The notes under the pieces: model-generated
Databases searched by the model: none
What the model saw: the letters and a program-made list of their open reading frames with translations, nothing else
Told to the model about the DNA's origin: nothing
Made by a program: the position numbers and the translations under genes
In this document: piece by piece, positions 35,060 through 46,885 of the stretch
Position numbering within the stretch: position 1 is the first letter of the stretch
How the letters are laid out: each line of letters begins with the position of its first letter
Assembly: GCA_036417435.1 (NCBI GenBank)
Contig: CM070910.1
Location: 71,222,784-71,286,783, forward strand
Reading direction: 5' to 3'
Length of the DNA stretch: 64,000 nucleotides
From: Inia geoffrensis
Taxonomy: Eukaryota > Chordata > Mammalia > Artiodactyla > Iniidae

Positions 35060-36318
35060 ATTCCTCTTCACCACCCATCAGTCGAGGTGTCCCGCAACCT
35101 GGAAAGCTTCAGGTTGGCTGGAAGTCGGGCATACAGGAAGTCCTCCAGTGCTTTCTTGGTCTGCTAGGGAGGGTCAGCACCATGCTTTAGAGCCAGCAGT
35201 GGAGAGCAGTGCTTGACTTTGGAGTCAAAGGGTCCAGCAGTTTGGATCCTGTCCACATGGGTGCTGCTTTGCATCAGGGCTGCATCCGAAAATTGCATAG
35301 TTGGCGAGAGATTTTTCAACTCTTTTAGGAAGGATTTGGCTACTCAGTGCGGAGTATCTACTCTGGAGGCAGGTAGAAATGTTGGGCAGAAGAACTGACT
35401 TCTTTCTCTAGACTTGGTCTTGTTGCTTCTGCCAAAGAGGGAGCATCTCTAGGGCAGAGACTCAGGGGTGGTGTTATTTGTTTTTTGCACACACGCTTTC
35501 CTACGGGAGATGTCTGCGGTGCTTGTTGTACCGAGTTGAGAATGAATTACAGAGGAAGTGGTTTGCAAAACTGCAAAGCAAATTTTCAGTGAGAATCAGA
35601 AAATATCATCAGAGGAAAGGGTTATTTTAGCAATATTTGGGGATTTGGACATCACTTACTTGTTGTGAAGAGGTTTTCACTGCAGTGGAATGTGTTCAAA
35701 TGGAATTTAACTTAGAAAGTGGGGAAAGGGACTGGAGAGTGGTGCTTTTTTGTAAGAGGAATGGCGTGTAGGTGGGTGATGATGTACAATATCCAGCAGG
35801 GGAGGGGCAGTTAAGGGGGGAACAACAAAGAGAGAAGCTGGAAGTCCATGATTCAGAAAGGTTAGAGGACCAAGCTGTCCTGTTCCTTGAACCACAGTGA
35901 GGGTCCCATCTGCTTGCCAGCATCACTCACTATGCAAGGAGAGCCGATCCCCTCTTGGTGTCCCAGGCCCAGCACATTCTCCCAGAGGTGGTACCTGAAT
36001 TCAGACGAGCTGATTCCCTCCTCAAAGCCATGAATGCGGTACCTGGCCCATCCTGGACACTCAATAAAATGTTATCAAATGAGTGAAGGCTGTGTTTTGT
36101 GGATGGCTGTTAGCTAATGCTAAAGGAGGAAAAGGCAAAGGAGACTGAGGACGAATGATCTCAGAGGGAGGCAACAGAACCCCAGAGAGTGAGAGACCCC
36201 TGAAACAATGAAGGAAGGCCATCGTGTAGATCCAAGAGACTCAAAAGGAGGACAGAAGATGAGAAGGTATTCGGTTTAGCTGCCTGGGACTGTCTTCTAA
36301 CTTTTCCAAGGGAGATTT
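35060..36318. other. Unique sequence with possible L2 3' relic
   Basis: 35930-36090 ends GGACACTCAATAAAATGTTATC, like an L2 or MIR 3' terminus in plus orientation. Nothing else is supported. Confidence 0.35.
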
Positions 36319-36319
36319 C

Positions 36320-36321
<2 letters not shown>

Positions 36322-36359
<38 letters not shown>
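36322..36359. repeat. (GA)n microsatellite
   Basis: Near-pure GA run of about 18 units. Confidence 0.97.
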
Positions 36360-36361
<2 letters not shown>

Positions 36362-36444
36362 AAATAAACCCAGGAGGAGAGAGTTTATGGGGGGGAAGTA
36401 GAGGCAGTGGATGTAGATGTTGCTGTGAGCTTTCCACTTGTCTG

Positions 36445-36625
36445 TCATTCATTGACTCATTCGGCAGCCATGTGATAAGCACCCCCTGGGAGTCAGGCCC
36501 TGGGGGAAGCATACACATGAACACTGCCACCTGCAGGAGGTATGTGGTCTTTTAAGAGAGAAAGGACAAGCTCACAAACAATGAGCACAAGCTGATTAAG
36601 AGAAACTCTAGAAGGAATGCACAAA
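36445..36625 (-). mobile_element. L2 relic (antisense)
   Basis: CATTCATTGACTCATTCGGC, then GTGATAAGCACCCCCTGGGA, follows an antisense L2 3' end. Confidence 0.5.
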
Positions 36626-38443
36626 TTGCTCAAGTTTGAGAAAAAAAGCAGTTTCCTCTGGCCAGCCCGAGGAAGAAGGTGATATCCAAGGTACACTCCA
36701 TGTCCTGCCTCATTACACCCTGGAGAGAGCTCTCAGCCTCCCAGCCTTTACATGCCTCAGCTTCCCAGCCCGGCTGCGCAGCACCCGCCAGAATTCAGCC
36801 TGCCTCAGAATTCAGAGTTTCCCTTCCAATCCCAAGGCAGATGCTAAAGAAGTAAAGCCAAACTGAAACCTGGGGCCAGGACCACATGAGTCCTCGTCTA
36901 AGGGAACACTGCTTCTCAGAGAAGGCAAAGGACTTGTGAGGTGGAGGGTCCCAGGGTGTGCGTGCCCACCTGCCTCTCGCCGCACCTTCACTGATGCCAT
37001 AGCAGCCTTCAGGGGTTTCTGGACATCTGTGTCTACCATGGACGTGTGCAAGCTGTTTGCATTTCCTTAGAGAAGGCCATAAGATACGAGTTTTCATTAG
37101 TTCAGGTGTTTACCTCCTCCAACTGTTTATCTTTGAAGACAAAAACAATCTGCTGTATATTTTCTTGACTGCTTTGAGGTCATTGGTTTCCAAGGGTCCA
37201 GGGCTCTTTTTTTTTTCTTTTGTTTCTGCCCAATACTAAGCGCCCTGAGATGGCCTCATCCCTCTCTGACCTCTCTCTGTTCCTTTCCTAGTTCTTTTCC
37301 ACTCAACCGTCCATCCTCCATCCAATTCAAAAGGATTTGGGCATCAAGACCCATCCTAGGAGTTGAGGGAAGCCACAGAACAGGTATATGACAAACTCCC
37401 CTCAAGAAACATCAGGGCTTCTCAGAATTCTGCTTGGTCTCCTTGACTTTTACTGACCCCTTGGACCCCTGCCATTCACGACTGCTTGCTTTTTCCATAT
37501 GTGATCCTGTAGGAAAGAATAGAATTTCTGTAAAAAGAATTAAGCTGGGAAAGAAAAGACATTTTGGCAAAATCTGAAACATAGGCAATATTTATATTTT
37601 AGGAATGTTTTCCAGAGCTAAAGTCACTTTAGTACTTGAAGAACATTAAAATATGTAATGCAGTCAACAACTTGTTTTGCTCATAAAATGATTCTATTTG
37701 ATATTCAGTATGAAATATAATTTATTCAGAAATAATTGAAGCTAGCTAGTTTGAACTTACTTCTAAATGTTTTACATTTTTTTTACAAAATAAATTTTGA
37801 GCGCACGAGCTCTGTGGAATCTAACAGCTCTACTTTTTGCCAGTGTATGAGCTGGCAAAAAAAGTGGGGGACGACACCCCTGACAGGCTAGACTGATTCT
37901 GGGGAATTGTAAAAATAACAACAACAACAACAAAAGCAAGCCTGCTTTTTCCTCCACATTTTCTCCTGGGACCTTCTTTTTTCCGGTGCTTTCCTCGGGC
38001 GTTTGGGGATGTGTAACGAGTCTCTCTAAACTTCGTGTTGTGTCGGCCCCTGATGGGCAGGTTGTTCTCTGCCATCCTGGATCTGACTGCCGGCTTTGTA
38101 GTTCTTCCCCGACCCTTTGCTCTCTCTAGTTCTCTTTCCACATGGCTGATTTGAAGCATTTGAAGAAAGAAGTGTAGGCGTGCATTGTTTCCATTTTGCA
38201 GCTGTTCTCCGTGGTTTTTTGAGTTACTCCATGGTTGTCTTACTCTGTGTGTAGATGGACATCCATATGAGTAACTTGGGAAGTACAGCTGCGATCTGTT
38301 GGCAAGGAGGCCTCTCTGGGGTCAGCCCGTGGTCCTTCCTCTGTCATGATTCCCACTGACTAAGGAAGGGTGTGGTTAAGAGGCCTTGATGGTTGGTTGT
38401 TAGGATTGGTCCTCCATGACTAGATGACAGAGCCCCTGAGCAC
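36626..38443. other. Unique sequence, no gene seen
   Basis: Contains (AAC)n at 37917-37933. 37560-37800 is AT-rich. No repeat family or exon supported. Confidence 0.35.
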
Positions 38444-38454
38444 AGATCTATTTT

Positions 38455-38636
38455 TTTTTTTAAATATCTTTATTGGAGTGTAATTTCTTCACAATGTTGT
38501 GTTAGTTTCTGCTGTACACCAAAGTGAATCAGATATAGGTATACATATATCCCCATATCCCCTCCCTCTTGCGTCTCCCTCCCACCCTCCCTAGCCCACC
38601 CCTCTAGGTGGTCACAAAGCATCAAGTTCAGAGGGA
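38455..38636 (-). mobile_element. LINE-1 3'-end stub
   Basis: T-run, then TTTATTGGAGTGTAATTTCT, GTTAGTTTCTGCTGTACACC and CCTCTAGGTGGTCACAAAGC. Exact 11-bp target duplication AGATCTATTTT at 38444-38454 and 38637-38647. About 180 bp. Confidence 0.95.
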
Positions 38637-38654
38637 AGATCTATTTTACTCACC

Positions 38655-38740
38655 TCTGTCTCTCAGTGCTTTAACTGTGTACCCAGCACCGTTGTAGGTG
38701 CACAATATTTAATGTTGCTTAAATGAATGAACAAAGAGTT
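38655..38740 (+). mobile_element. L2 3'-end relic
   Basis: CAGCACCGTTGTAGGTGCAC, ending TTGCTTAAATGAATGA, fits the L2 terminus. Confidence 0.5.
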
Positions 38741-39689
38741 TAAATCTAAAGTGCCTTTAGTAATAGAGTCCTTAAATGTATATGTATGTTATCTTGGATT
38801 TAAAAAATATTGCTATGGGGTACTTAAGCCAATTCTATAGTTATAAGCCCAGTAAAATGTTACCATTGTATCTAAAAAGAAATAATGATACAAAGTATTT
38901 AGTACCTGTTATAATTAAAAGTAATCTAAGAGGAGAACTTGAACTTTTTGGAGATTAATGTGGACATAAAACATGATCTTGAAGATGTGCTTACTTAGCA
39001 CAAGCTTAGTGTTGCCAAAAATACTTTTAAATCAAGAAATTCCATGAGTTCAATCGTTTTTTACAAAATATGATGTTTTGTTCATCCAGGTCTTCTAAAA
39101 GGAAGACATAAAGACAGAATTAAACATGCAAGGATTTTATTAAGGGAAGTGGTCTGTGTGAGAGAAAATAGAGAAAATAGGGAGAGGGCTGGGAGACCGT
39201 GGTCAAGGCTGATCCCTGATCCCGAGTGAAGACAGGAGGAAGGTTGGGCGAAGCATCTTGGACTGCTGTGCCGTCTAAGGAAGTTTCAGCAAAACTGTCC
39301 TGAGTCTCTGAGCCAAAATCAGCTGTCAGAGGTGTCCTGGGTCTCTCAGGAATGAAACTGTCTTTGCAGTTCTGCCCCAGCCCTCGTTGGCTGGGAGCAG
39401 CTGCGGGGGGTGTGGCATGTGGTCAATTACAGAGGCTCCCCGTGATGGGAGGGCTGCAAGTACGTTCTCATGGTGGTCACATCTATATTGGACTCATCTG
39501 AAACACCCAAGAATAGTGCTATGTGAGGAAACATCCTTCACTTTACTCTTGAAGTCGGATTCATTGGAAATATCAGGAAACTGCCTTATGTTATAGAATA
39601 AGGTATACGCGTCTACATATAATGTCTCAAGTGAACATTTTAGCAATGATGTTGACAGGACAGCAGAGCAGCCTGGCACTGATTTCCAA

Positions 39690-40130
39690 ATCCTATCCCC
39701 TCGATTTCCCTTTGTAATATAACTCCTGACTTGCAGCTAAGACCATGACATTCCAGAATAAAGATCGATTTCCCAGTCTGCCTTGTAGTAGATGTGAATG
39801 TGACAAGCTTCTGGCCAACAAAAATGGAAGTGTTGTGTGCAGCTCACAGGAAGTGTATGAATGGGAAGTGGCACACCCTTCTTCTTGTTGGCTGAAATAC
39901 AGATGTGATGGTTGGAGTTTGAGCAACTATATTGAACCCTGAGGTAGAAATCTCATGCTGAAAAATGGCAGCAACAATGTAAAAGGAGCCTGGAGCCCTG
40001 ATTCATGGGGGTACCCTGGATTGCCCGCCTCCAGATGTCTTTTATGAGTAAAGGAAATAGACTTCTATTTTTTTAAAGTCACTCTTATTTTTGGTTTCCT
40101 AGCACTCAGAACTAAACCTAATTTTACTAA
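39690..40130 (+). mobile_element. Probable LTR-type relic (family unresolved)
   Basis: AGTAAAGGAAATAGACTTCT, TCACTCTTATTTTTGGTTTC and CAGAACTAAACCTAATTTTA resemble the terminal part of a mammalian LTR. The upstream GCAGATGTGATGGTTGGAG-like segment fits. Tentative. Confidence 0.4.
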
Positions 40131-41805
40131 TATAGGCAGCTCTTTCTGAAATTGGGTCCAGGGAGACTGAAAGTAACATGCTTCTTATGACACAGCTAAT
40201 AAGTGGTAAAGTTGGACTTTACCCAGTTCTCCTGACTTTTAGGTTGAATGCCCTTGGAATTAAATTTGAACTGTAACTAAATTAAATTTCACTGTGCTAC
40301 AGTTATCTAGGCATTACTGAACCCATCAAGAGAGGCCTTCTCTCTCAGCCTGAGCTTCTTTATAAAATGGAGAGAAACATTTTTGTTGCCAAGATCATAG
40401 GGTTTCTGAATTATTTTGATGAGATAATAATGACTATGTATCTATCTACTTTGTAAAAACCAAGTCCTCAGAATGAAGAGTCATTTTATCATCATCAATT
40501 TACTGACTTCAGGTTTGAACAATAGGAACAAAAAGCTTATGTTCCTTCATACAAGCTGGGACTGACCCCAAGAAGCTTCAGGCAAAGTCCTAACCAGATT
40601 ATTAGGCGTAGACCAGAGCATGAGGGAGAAGAAGAATTTATCACTTCAGTAAATGATACACGATATTTTCCACTAATTGTTTCCCTGGCTTATCATCCCT
40701 GTGGCATCATAAACTTCTTAGAGTCCAGAGCCATGTCTCACACTTCTGAGTGTCCTATATTTACTGTGTGTGGTGAACATTTGTTGGTTAATTGGTTGGG
40801 TGCTTGATAGTTCCTGTGAATATTATTCCTTGCGGCTAAAAACAACTGTGAGATCCATGAATGCTACCATTTTAAAAAGATGATGTTCTTCTAAATTCTT
40901 GACCTCACTTTTATCTTTCCTGACTTAAAAAAAGCAAAATAGATACTGAATGCTTAAGTTACCAAATGTTTTGTTCATTTCTTTAGTTTTTTTTGAGCTG
41001 AACTCCCCTCTTTTTTAAGTCTTAACTCATAATCTTGATTCTGCCTCTAAAACATTAGGAAAATGATAAAACATATTTTTCTGAAACTGATTCAGAATAA
41101 ATTATGTAGCTTGTTTGTATAATTTTTAGCTCAGAACCATGTTTATGTGAATCCATTTGATGATTATGATAAAACATAGTGAAGTAATGGAAATTTTGTT
41201 ATGGAATATTTGGTGGTATTACAACTCTAATGGATTGAATTAATAAGCAAGAAGTCATAGGGTCGTAATCTCCCTACGGCTTGAACAAATGATGCTGAAT
41301 CTCAGACCCCTCTCTGAAGTAAGAGACTTACTTCAAAAGACAGGGGTTTAAGCTCTCCTCTTTATATATTTATATAAAGATAACCCTGTCCTACCTATTG
41401 CAAATGAGATCATATTGCATGAATTTGTTTGTTATATTACATTCCATTCCACAAGGTAATAGCAAATATAAAATTGTTCCAGAAACATAAAAAGAGAATC
41501 ACATAGATGAGCTAATTCATGTAAAATTCCCTTTAAATATGGTAGCCGCACGAGTTATCATTAAGTATTTGAACAATAAATCTCAGGAACTGTGTATAGG
41601 CAGGGATGATAGCTGTGGTGCTAAGGTATTTAATAATGTAGAGAAACATTTTAGATTTCTGAAGCCTGCACTTTTTTAGATATTTAGAAGGAAGCATTTA
41701 AGGGATGACTGACACTATTTTAGGCAGCTCGAAAGATGTTCATAGTCACAAAGTGCCCTTGACTGCAACATCATAATGTAACCTAAATTTCCAGGTTATG
41801 GAGGA
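40131..41805. other. Unique AT-rich sequence, no gene seen
   Basis: No confident repeat and no open frame of interest. Palindromic TATATATTTATATA near 41363. Confidence 0.35.
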
Positions 41806-41807
41806 AG

Positions 41808-41955
41808 AGGCAACATGGAGCGGTGGCAGTAGCCGTAAGTCATGGGTTCAAGCCTCAGCTTAGCCACTGGCTAGGAATGGGACTCTGCACAAGTCTCTCA
41901 ACTGTCTTGAACTGCACGTCAGTTTCATTCTTGGTAAAATTAAAGGTTTGGTTTT
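41808..41955 (+). mobile_element. MIR SINE relic
   Basis: ACATGGAGCGGTGGCAGTAG, TCAAGCCTCAGCTTAGCCAC, TGGGACTCTGCACAAGTCTC and GTCAGTTTCATTCTTGGTAA follow the MIR order. Confidence 0.75.
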
Positions 41956-42639
41956 GCCTTTCCAAATCGACATTCACCTTCCAACTGGAATAGCCTACAT
42001 TCTACTGCAGTGTATGCGCCACACAATTAAACTATAAGACATAAGACTCCAGTGCTCATGGAGCTGAAAATTTCATGTATTTGTATTGAGGAAACCCTAC
42101 ACGGGAAATACTGGAAAAGCTGACGTCACATTTGGGCTGGGGGCTGACTTGTAAAACAGAGGAATGGTGGGTGCAGAGATTATGTTCCTTAACTGTGAAA
42201 GTTTGGAGTCACAAATTCTGTGTGCACATGATTCAGACGAAATCTGAAACAATTATTAGATATTTTCTAACTACCCAGGGGTTTGTAATTGTGTTTGACA
42301 GACCACATGGTTGACATCACATTTTTCAATTTTTATCCAGATGTTAGGCATCACATGAGCCCAGTCAAAGGCAGTCCATACTTCACAAAGGCAATTGCAA
42401 GTGATGAAAAAAATTAGTTCTTCTGGTTGCCACAGAGAACATTAAAAACCCAAATTATTGACTTGGGCTTGACTTTAGCATGGTTGAGTTCAGCCAAACT
42501 GAACTGTGTTTTATCGCCTAACTGGGTGATTGTTGGTTAAGATCCTTCCCTTTGCTGTTTATGCTATCAGTCTGCTTTTTATTTTTTAAAAATATGCCCC
42601 GCCCCCTTCACTTTCAGCAGACAACTTCATTCTATGGTT

Positions 42640-43170
42640 TAGGACTCTTTTCAGCAAATGAGAGAAAACCCAGCTCAAGCTGGCTTAAGCAAAAGTGGAA
42701 TTGACTGGTTAAACTAATTGAAAAGTCCAGGAAAAGATGTAGCTTCAAATGAAGCTCAGAGCAGAGCCTTGAGCTCTATCACCAAGACCTGATTTTTCTC
42801 ACTCTCTCAGCTCCATTCCTTCTGGTCTAACTCTATTCTCAGAGCGTCTTTTCCCACCACGGAAACGAGATAACTCAGATCATCCCTGCCTGAAGACCTG
42901 TGGGAAAGTTTACCTGCCTCTTAACCAGAAGCCTCAGCCAATGTCCCATCACATCCTGTTAGCTCCAATTGTAACCCATGCCTACACCAGTCACTATAGA
43001 CAGAAAATGTGATGCCCTGATTGGCTGAGGATGCGATCACATGTTCCACTCCAGAGTCACAAGGTGGAGAATGGAAATGGGGTGGTTCTCCAAGAGAAGT
43101 CAGGCTTTGGTTACCAAAAGAAGGGGTCGTGGAGGCTGGGCAGCCAAACCGATGTGTCCTCTGCACTGGG
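42640..43170 (+). mobile_element. Ancient dispersed repeat (family not named)
   Basis: CCCAGCTCAAGCTGGCTTAA, AAAAGTCCAGGAAAAGATGT, TGATGCCCTGATTGGCTGAG and GTTACCAAAAGAAGGGGTCG are landmarks of a mammal-wide repeat, related to 29195-29640. I do not assign a class. Confidence 0.55.
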
Positions 43171-43421
43171 AACCTACTTCATCAAGACAAGTGGACCCTT
43201 TTCAACTTCCCAGTTCACGTCCTCTTTCTTGCCACGGTCTTAGAAGAATAGATTCCCCTGCCTCCTGTTCACAGCCAACCTATCCTCCAGTAGCCCTGAC
43301 TCCTTCCATCTGGTCCAGGATCTGACTTTATCAGTCATGGTTACGATTTCATGTGTCTTCACCTTCTTCCTTTCTACTCGCTCCTGCCTTAGTATATAAA
43401 CCTGCTCAGGTCTATCTCATA

Positions 43422-43422
<1 letters not shown>

Positions 43423-43463
<41 letters not shown>
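43423..43463. repeat. (CA)n microsatellite
   Basis: Pure CA run of about 20 units. Confidence 0.97.
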
Positions 43464-43465
<2 letters not shown>

Positions 43466-43699
43466 CAATATTTTGCCCCATCTCTCCTTTCAGCTGCCGT
43501 CTAATATGTTGCCTCTCCTTCTCATAAGGGTTTTCCCCCTAAAAGTTTGTCTATGCTTCCCTGTCTCTACTTTTTTCATGTATCACTCACTCTCAACCTG
43601 CTGTTGTTACACCTCTATGACAGCATACTTTCTATATTAATAGTTTGTCCGTGAAGACAGACCCTATTGTATTTTAAGGAAGAAATTTTTTTTTTCTTA

Positions 43700-43965
43700 T
43701 GGGTTTTTTTTTAACATCTTTATTGGAGTATAATTGCTTTACAATGGTGTGTTAGTTTCTGCTTTATAACAAAGTGAATCAGTTATACATAATACTCACG
43801 TTCCCATATCCCCTCCCTCTTGCGTCTCCCTCCCACCCTCCCTATCCCACCCCTCTAGGTGGTCACAAAGCACCAAGCTGATCTCCCTGTGCTCTGCGGC
43901 TGCTTCCCACTAGCTATCTATTCCACGTTTGGTAGTGTATATATGTCCCTGCGACAGCACTGTGT
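43700..43965 (-). mobile_element. LINE-1 3'-end fragment
   Basis: T-run, ATCTTTATTGGAGTATAATT, GTTAGTTTCTGCTTTATAAC, CCTCTAGGTGGTCACAAAGC and CTGCGGCTGCTTCCCACTAG. Antisense L1 3' UTR of the same type as the stubs at 38455 and 58943. It abuts, and probably inserted into or beside, an older L1. Confidence 0.85.
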
Positions 43966-44620
43966 AAATTTAAGGTGTCCAGCATAATGATTTGATTTAC
44001 ATACACCATGAAGTGATTATCACAATAATTTCAGTGAACATCCATCATCTCATATAGGAACAAAATTAAAGAAATAGAAAAAATTTTTTCTTGTGATGAG
44101 AACTCTTAGAGTTTACTCTCTTAACATTAACTTGCATATATAACATACGGCAGTGTTATCCTTATCGTGTACATTACATCCCCAGTACTTATAACTGGAA
44201 GTTTGTACCTTTTGACTGCCGTCATCCAATTCCCTTCCCTTCCTCCCCCACCCCCAGCCTCTGATAAACACAGATCTGATCTCTTTTTTCCATGAGTTTG
44301 TTTGAAATATAATTGACCTACAGCATTGTTAGTTCCTGTTACACAACACAGCAATTGCATGTTTCTATGCATTAAAATGATCACCATGGTATGTCTACTT
44401 ATGATATGCCACCATACAAAGATACTACGTAGTCATGGACTATATCCCCCACACTGTACACTTCATACCCATGACTCATTTATTTTGCAACTGGAAATAT
44501 GTACCTCTTAATCACCTTCACCTATTTCTCTCCTCTCCCACACCCTCCCCTCTGGCAGTCACCAGTTTGTTTTCTGTATCTATGACTCTGTTTCCGTTTT
44601 ACTATGTTTGTTCACTTGTT

Positions 44621-44728
44621 TTTTTGGTTTTTGTTTGTTTGTTGTTGTTTCAGAGAAAGCACAGTGAGGATTTATTGAGTGGAAGTTCACTCGGGGGCGA
44701 CAGGGGGCTAATGCAGGTGAGCAGCTGC
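44621..44728 (-). pseudogene. 5'-truncated retrocopy of an unidentified polyadenylated transcript
   Basis: This about 108-bp segment is absent from the LINE-1 that surrounds it. On the minus strand it reads as a transcript 3' end: GCAGCTGCTCACCTGCATTA, a CCCCTGTCGCCCCC block, then AATAAA (plus 44671-44676), about 18 nt to GCTTTCTCTGAAA, then an A-rich tail (AACAACAACAAACAAACAAA). Flanking CTTGTTTTTTT (44615-44625) and CTTGTTTTGTTTT (from 44729) look like an imperfect target duplication. The parent gene is not recognised; only 3' UTR-like sequence is present, so no protein can be named. Confidence 0.65.
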
Positions 44729-44886
44729 CTTGTTTTGTTTTATAGGTTCCACATATAAGTGAGCTCTTATGGTGTTTGTCTTTCGCTGTCTGACATGTTT
44801 CATTTAGCAGAATACCCTCTCTAGGTCTATCCATGTTGTCACAAATGGCAACATTTCGTATTTTTTATGGCTGAGTAGCATTCCAT

Positions 44887-44982
44887 TGTGTGTGTGTGTG
44901 TGTGTGTGTGTGTATAGTATATTTATCCCAGTGTGGTGTGTGAGTGTGTGTGTGTGTGTGTATATATACACACACACACATA
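44887..44982. repeat. TG/TA/CA compound microsatellite inside LINE-1
   Basis: (TG)n at about 44887-44912, then a second (TG)n(TA)n(CA)n at 44945-44980. 44949-44980 is a perfect 32-bp palindrome centred on TATATATA. Confidence 0.93.
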
Positions 44983-45785
44983 CCCCATCTTCTTTATCCA
45001 TTCATCTACTGATGGTCACTTAGGTTGCTTCCATATCTTGGCTACTGTAAATAATGCTGCAATGAACATAAGGGTGCATATATCTTTCCTCATTAGTGTT
45101 TTTGTTTTCCTCTGATAAATACCCAGGAGTGGTATTACTAGATCATATGCCAGTGCTATTTTTAATTTTTTGAGGAACCTCTATACTGTCTTCCATAGCG
45201 GCTGCGCCAATTTACATTCTGACCAATAGTGCACGAGGGTTCTCTTTGCTCTACATCCTTGCCAACACTTGTTATGTGTTGTCTTTTTGATAACGGCCAC
45301 TCTGACAGGCATGAGGTGATATCTCATTGTGGTTTTGATTTGCATTTCTTTGATGATTAGTGGTGTTGAGTATCTCTTCATGTGTTTGTTGGCCATCTGT
45401 ATGTCTTCCTTGGAAAAATGTCTATTCAGATCCTCTGCCCATTTTTTTAATTGGGTTGTTTGTTTTTTTGATGTTGAGTTGTATGTGGTCTTTGTATATT
45501 TTGGATATTAACTCCTTATCAGATGTATCATTTGCAGATATTGTCTCCCATTCAGTAGGTGGCCTTTTTGTTTTGCTGATAGTTTCCTTTGCTGTGCAAA
45601 AGGTTTTTAGTTTGATGTAGTCCCATTTGTTTATTTTTGCTTTTGTTTCTCTTGCCTGAGGAGACATATCCAAAAATATATTATGAAGTCAAATGTCAAA
45701 GAGCATACTGTCTGTGTTTTCTTCAAGAAGTTTTATGGTTTCAGTTCTTACATTTAAGTCTTTAATAAATTTTGAATTTATTTTT
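44982..45785 (-). repeat. Inverted repeat arm A (with 48086-48887)
   Basis: Aligned by hand to arm B: about 18 differences in about 800 bp, including one A-run indel, or roughly 98% identity. A 263-bp core (45046-45308) is identical to 48559-48821 in reverse complement. Confidence 0.93.
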
Positions 45786-45915
45786 GTGCATGGTATGAGA
45801 GAATAGTCAAGTTTGATTCTTTTGCATGTAGCTGTCCAGTTTTCCCAGTGCTATTTGTTGAAGAGACTTTCTTTTCCCCGTTTATATTCTTGGCCCCTTT
45901 ACTGTAGATTAATCA

Positions 45916-46688
45916 CCCATATAACTGTGGGTAAGAAGAGATTGAAAATGGGAAATTAGAAGCTTTTGCTTCAGGGAGCAAAGCTTAAGGAAGCTGCTGT
46001 TAGCTCCACAAAATCATAGTAAAATACAGCCTAAAACTCTGCTGCTTGTGGCACTGAAGTGGATGATTTCAGGAAGATGCCCAGAAGCTTCTGTTAAACA
46101 TTCAAGGCCACCAAGCTCAAGCACAAGCCTTCAGAAAGTCACATTTTCTTCTCTCCTGCCTTCGAATTCTCATGTAAGCACCTTCTATTTACAGAGTTGA
46201 ATGGAAACATTCCTGTCACGGGAGTTGGAGAGATATATTTTCTAGGCTTTCAGCCCCTGCCGTAAAAGGAAGAGCTCAGAAGGGTGAGACTAGCCTTGAA
46301 TGTGAATACACGGTCTCCGGCACATTATCAGGCACAGGCACCTTGTTCTCTCCCCGTTAAGTCTTTTTGCTAAGAGTCCTGTCCTTGCGCTAATACTTGC
46401 TTAACCTGCAAACTCCCCTTGAGTTATCACAACTACTCTCATCATTCCAGTCACCTGCAGGCTGCTGGTGCCTTAGTCTATAACTCCAGGGATTTCTCCA
46501 TGAATTTCATGTTTGTACAGCTTTCTACTGGACCTTTTCATCTGATTCATACACAAGGACCACAAACTCAACTTGTTTGAGAATGAAATGTTTATTTCTG
46601 CTCCCAAACCGGCTCTTGCTCCAAATTCCCTGTCTCTTTTAAGCACATATTCAACCATTCAATCTAATTTTTAAAATCTTTCCTAGCT
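45916..46688. other. Unique sequence, no gene seen
   Basis: Spacer between the inverted repeat arms. No recognised repeat or exon. Confidence 0.35.
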
Positions 46689-46689
46689 T

Positions 46690-46885
46690 CCCCATCCCTA
46701 CTCTACTGTCCTGGCTCAGTGACTCAACACCTTTTACCTGGGCCACCACAGCCTGTTAACTGGACTTCCTGTTCTCAACCTTACCCACCTTGAATCTGTT
46801 CTTCAGAGCTGAAGGGATCGATCTCAAACACGAATCTGCAATGATTCGCTTTTGCCCAGAACGCTTGATTGGCTATAAGGCTAGA
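46690..46885 (+). mobile_element. L2 relic
   Basis: Plus-strand L2: CTGGGCCACCACAGCCTGTT, TAACTGGACTTCCTGTTCTC, then GAACGCTTGATTGGCTATAA, the L2 order of 'AACTGG(T)CTCCCTG' and 'AATGGCT' blocks. Confidence 0.6.

Larger units (their letters stand above)
43966..45915 (-). mobile_element. Older LINE-1 3' portion, with nested retrocopy and microsatellite
   Basis: Antisense L1 3' UTR (43966-44620) and ORF2 C-terminal coding region (44740-45915), interrupted by a short polyadenylated retrocopy at about 44621-44728. Its ORF2 end also hosts a TG/TA microsatellite. About 800 bp of it reappear inverted at 48086-48887. Confidence 0.88.
44740..45915 (-). pseudogene. LINE-1 ORF2 C-terminal region, frame-broken
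   Basis: Broken frames give ORF2p C-terminal sequence: [18 protein letters not shown] and [14 protein letters not shown] (45422-45673), then [20 protein letters not shown] and [20 protein letters not shown] (45181-45396). The cysteine-rich C-terminal motif is present but altered (HY where HC is usual). A one-base A-run difference from the inverted copy shifts the frame near 45450. Confidence 0.8.

Noticed and set aside
34646..35190. Overlapping frames of 122-173 codons on both strands
   Set aside because: They run straight through the CHR SINE at 34819-35042, and near-identical peptides appear at the other SINE copies, so they are repeat artefacts.
44690..44710. CTCF-like AGGGGGC motif
   Set aside because: Flanking positions do not fit the consensus, and it lies in a retrocopied 3' end.
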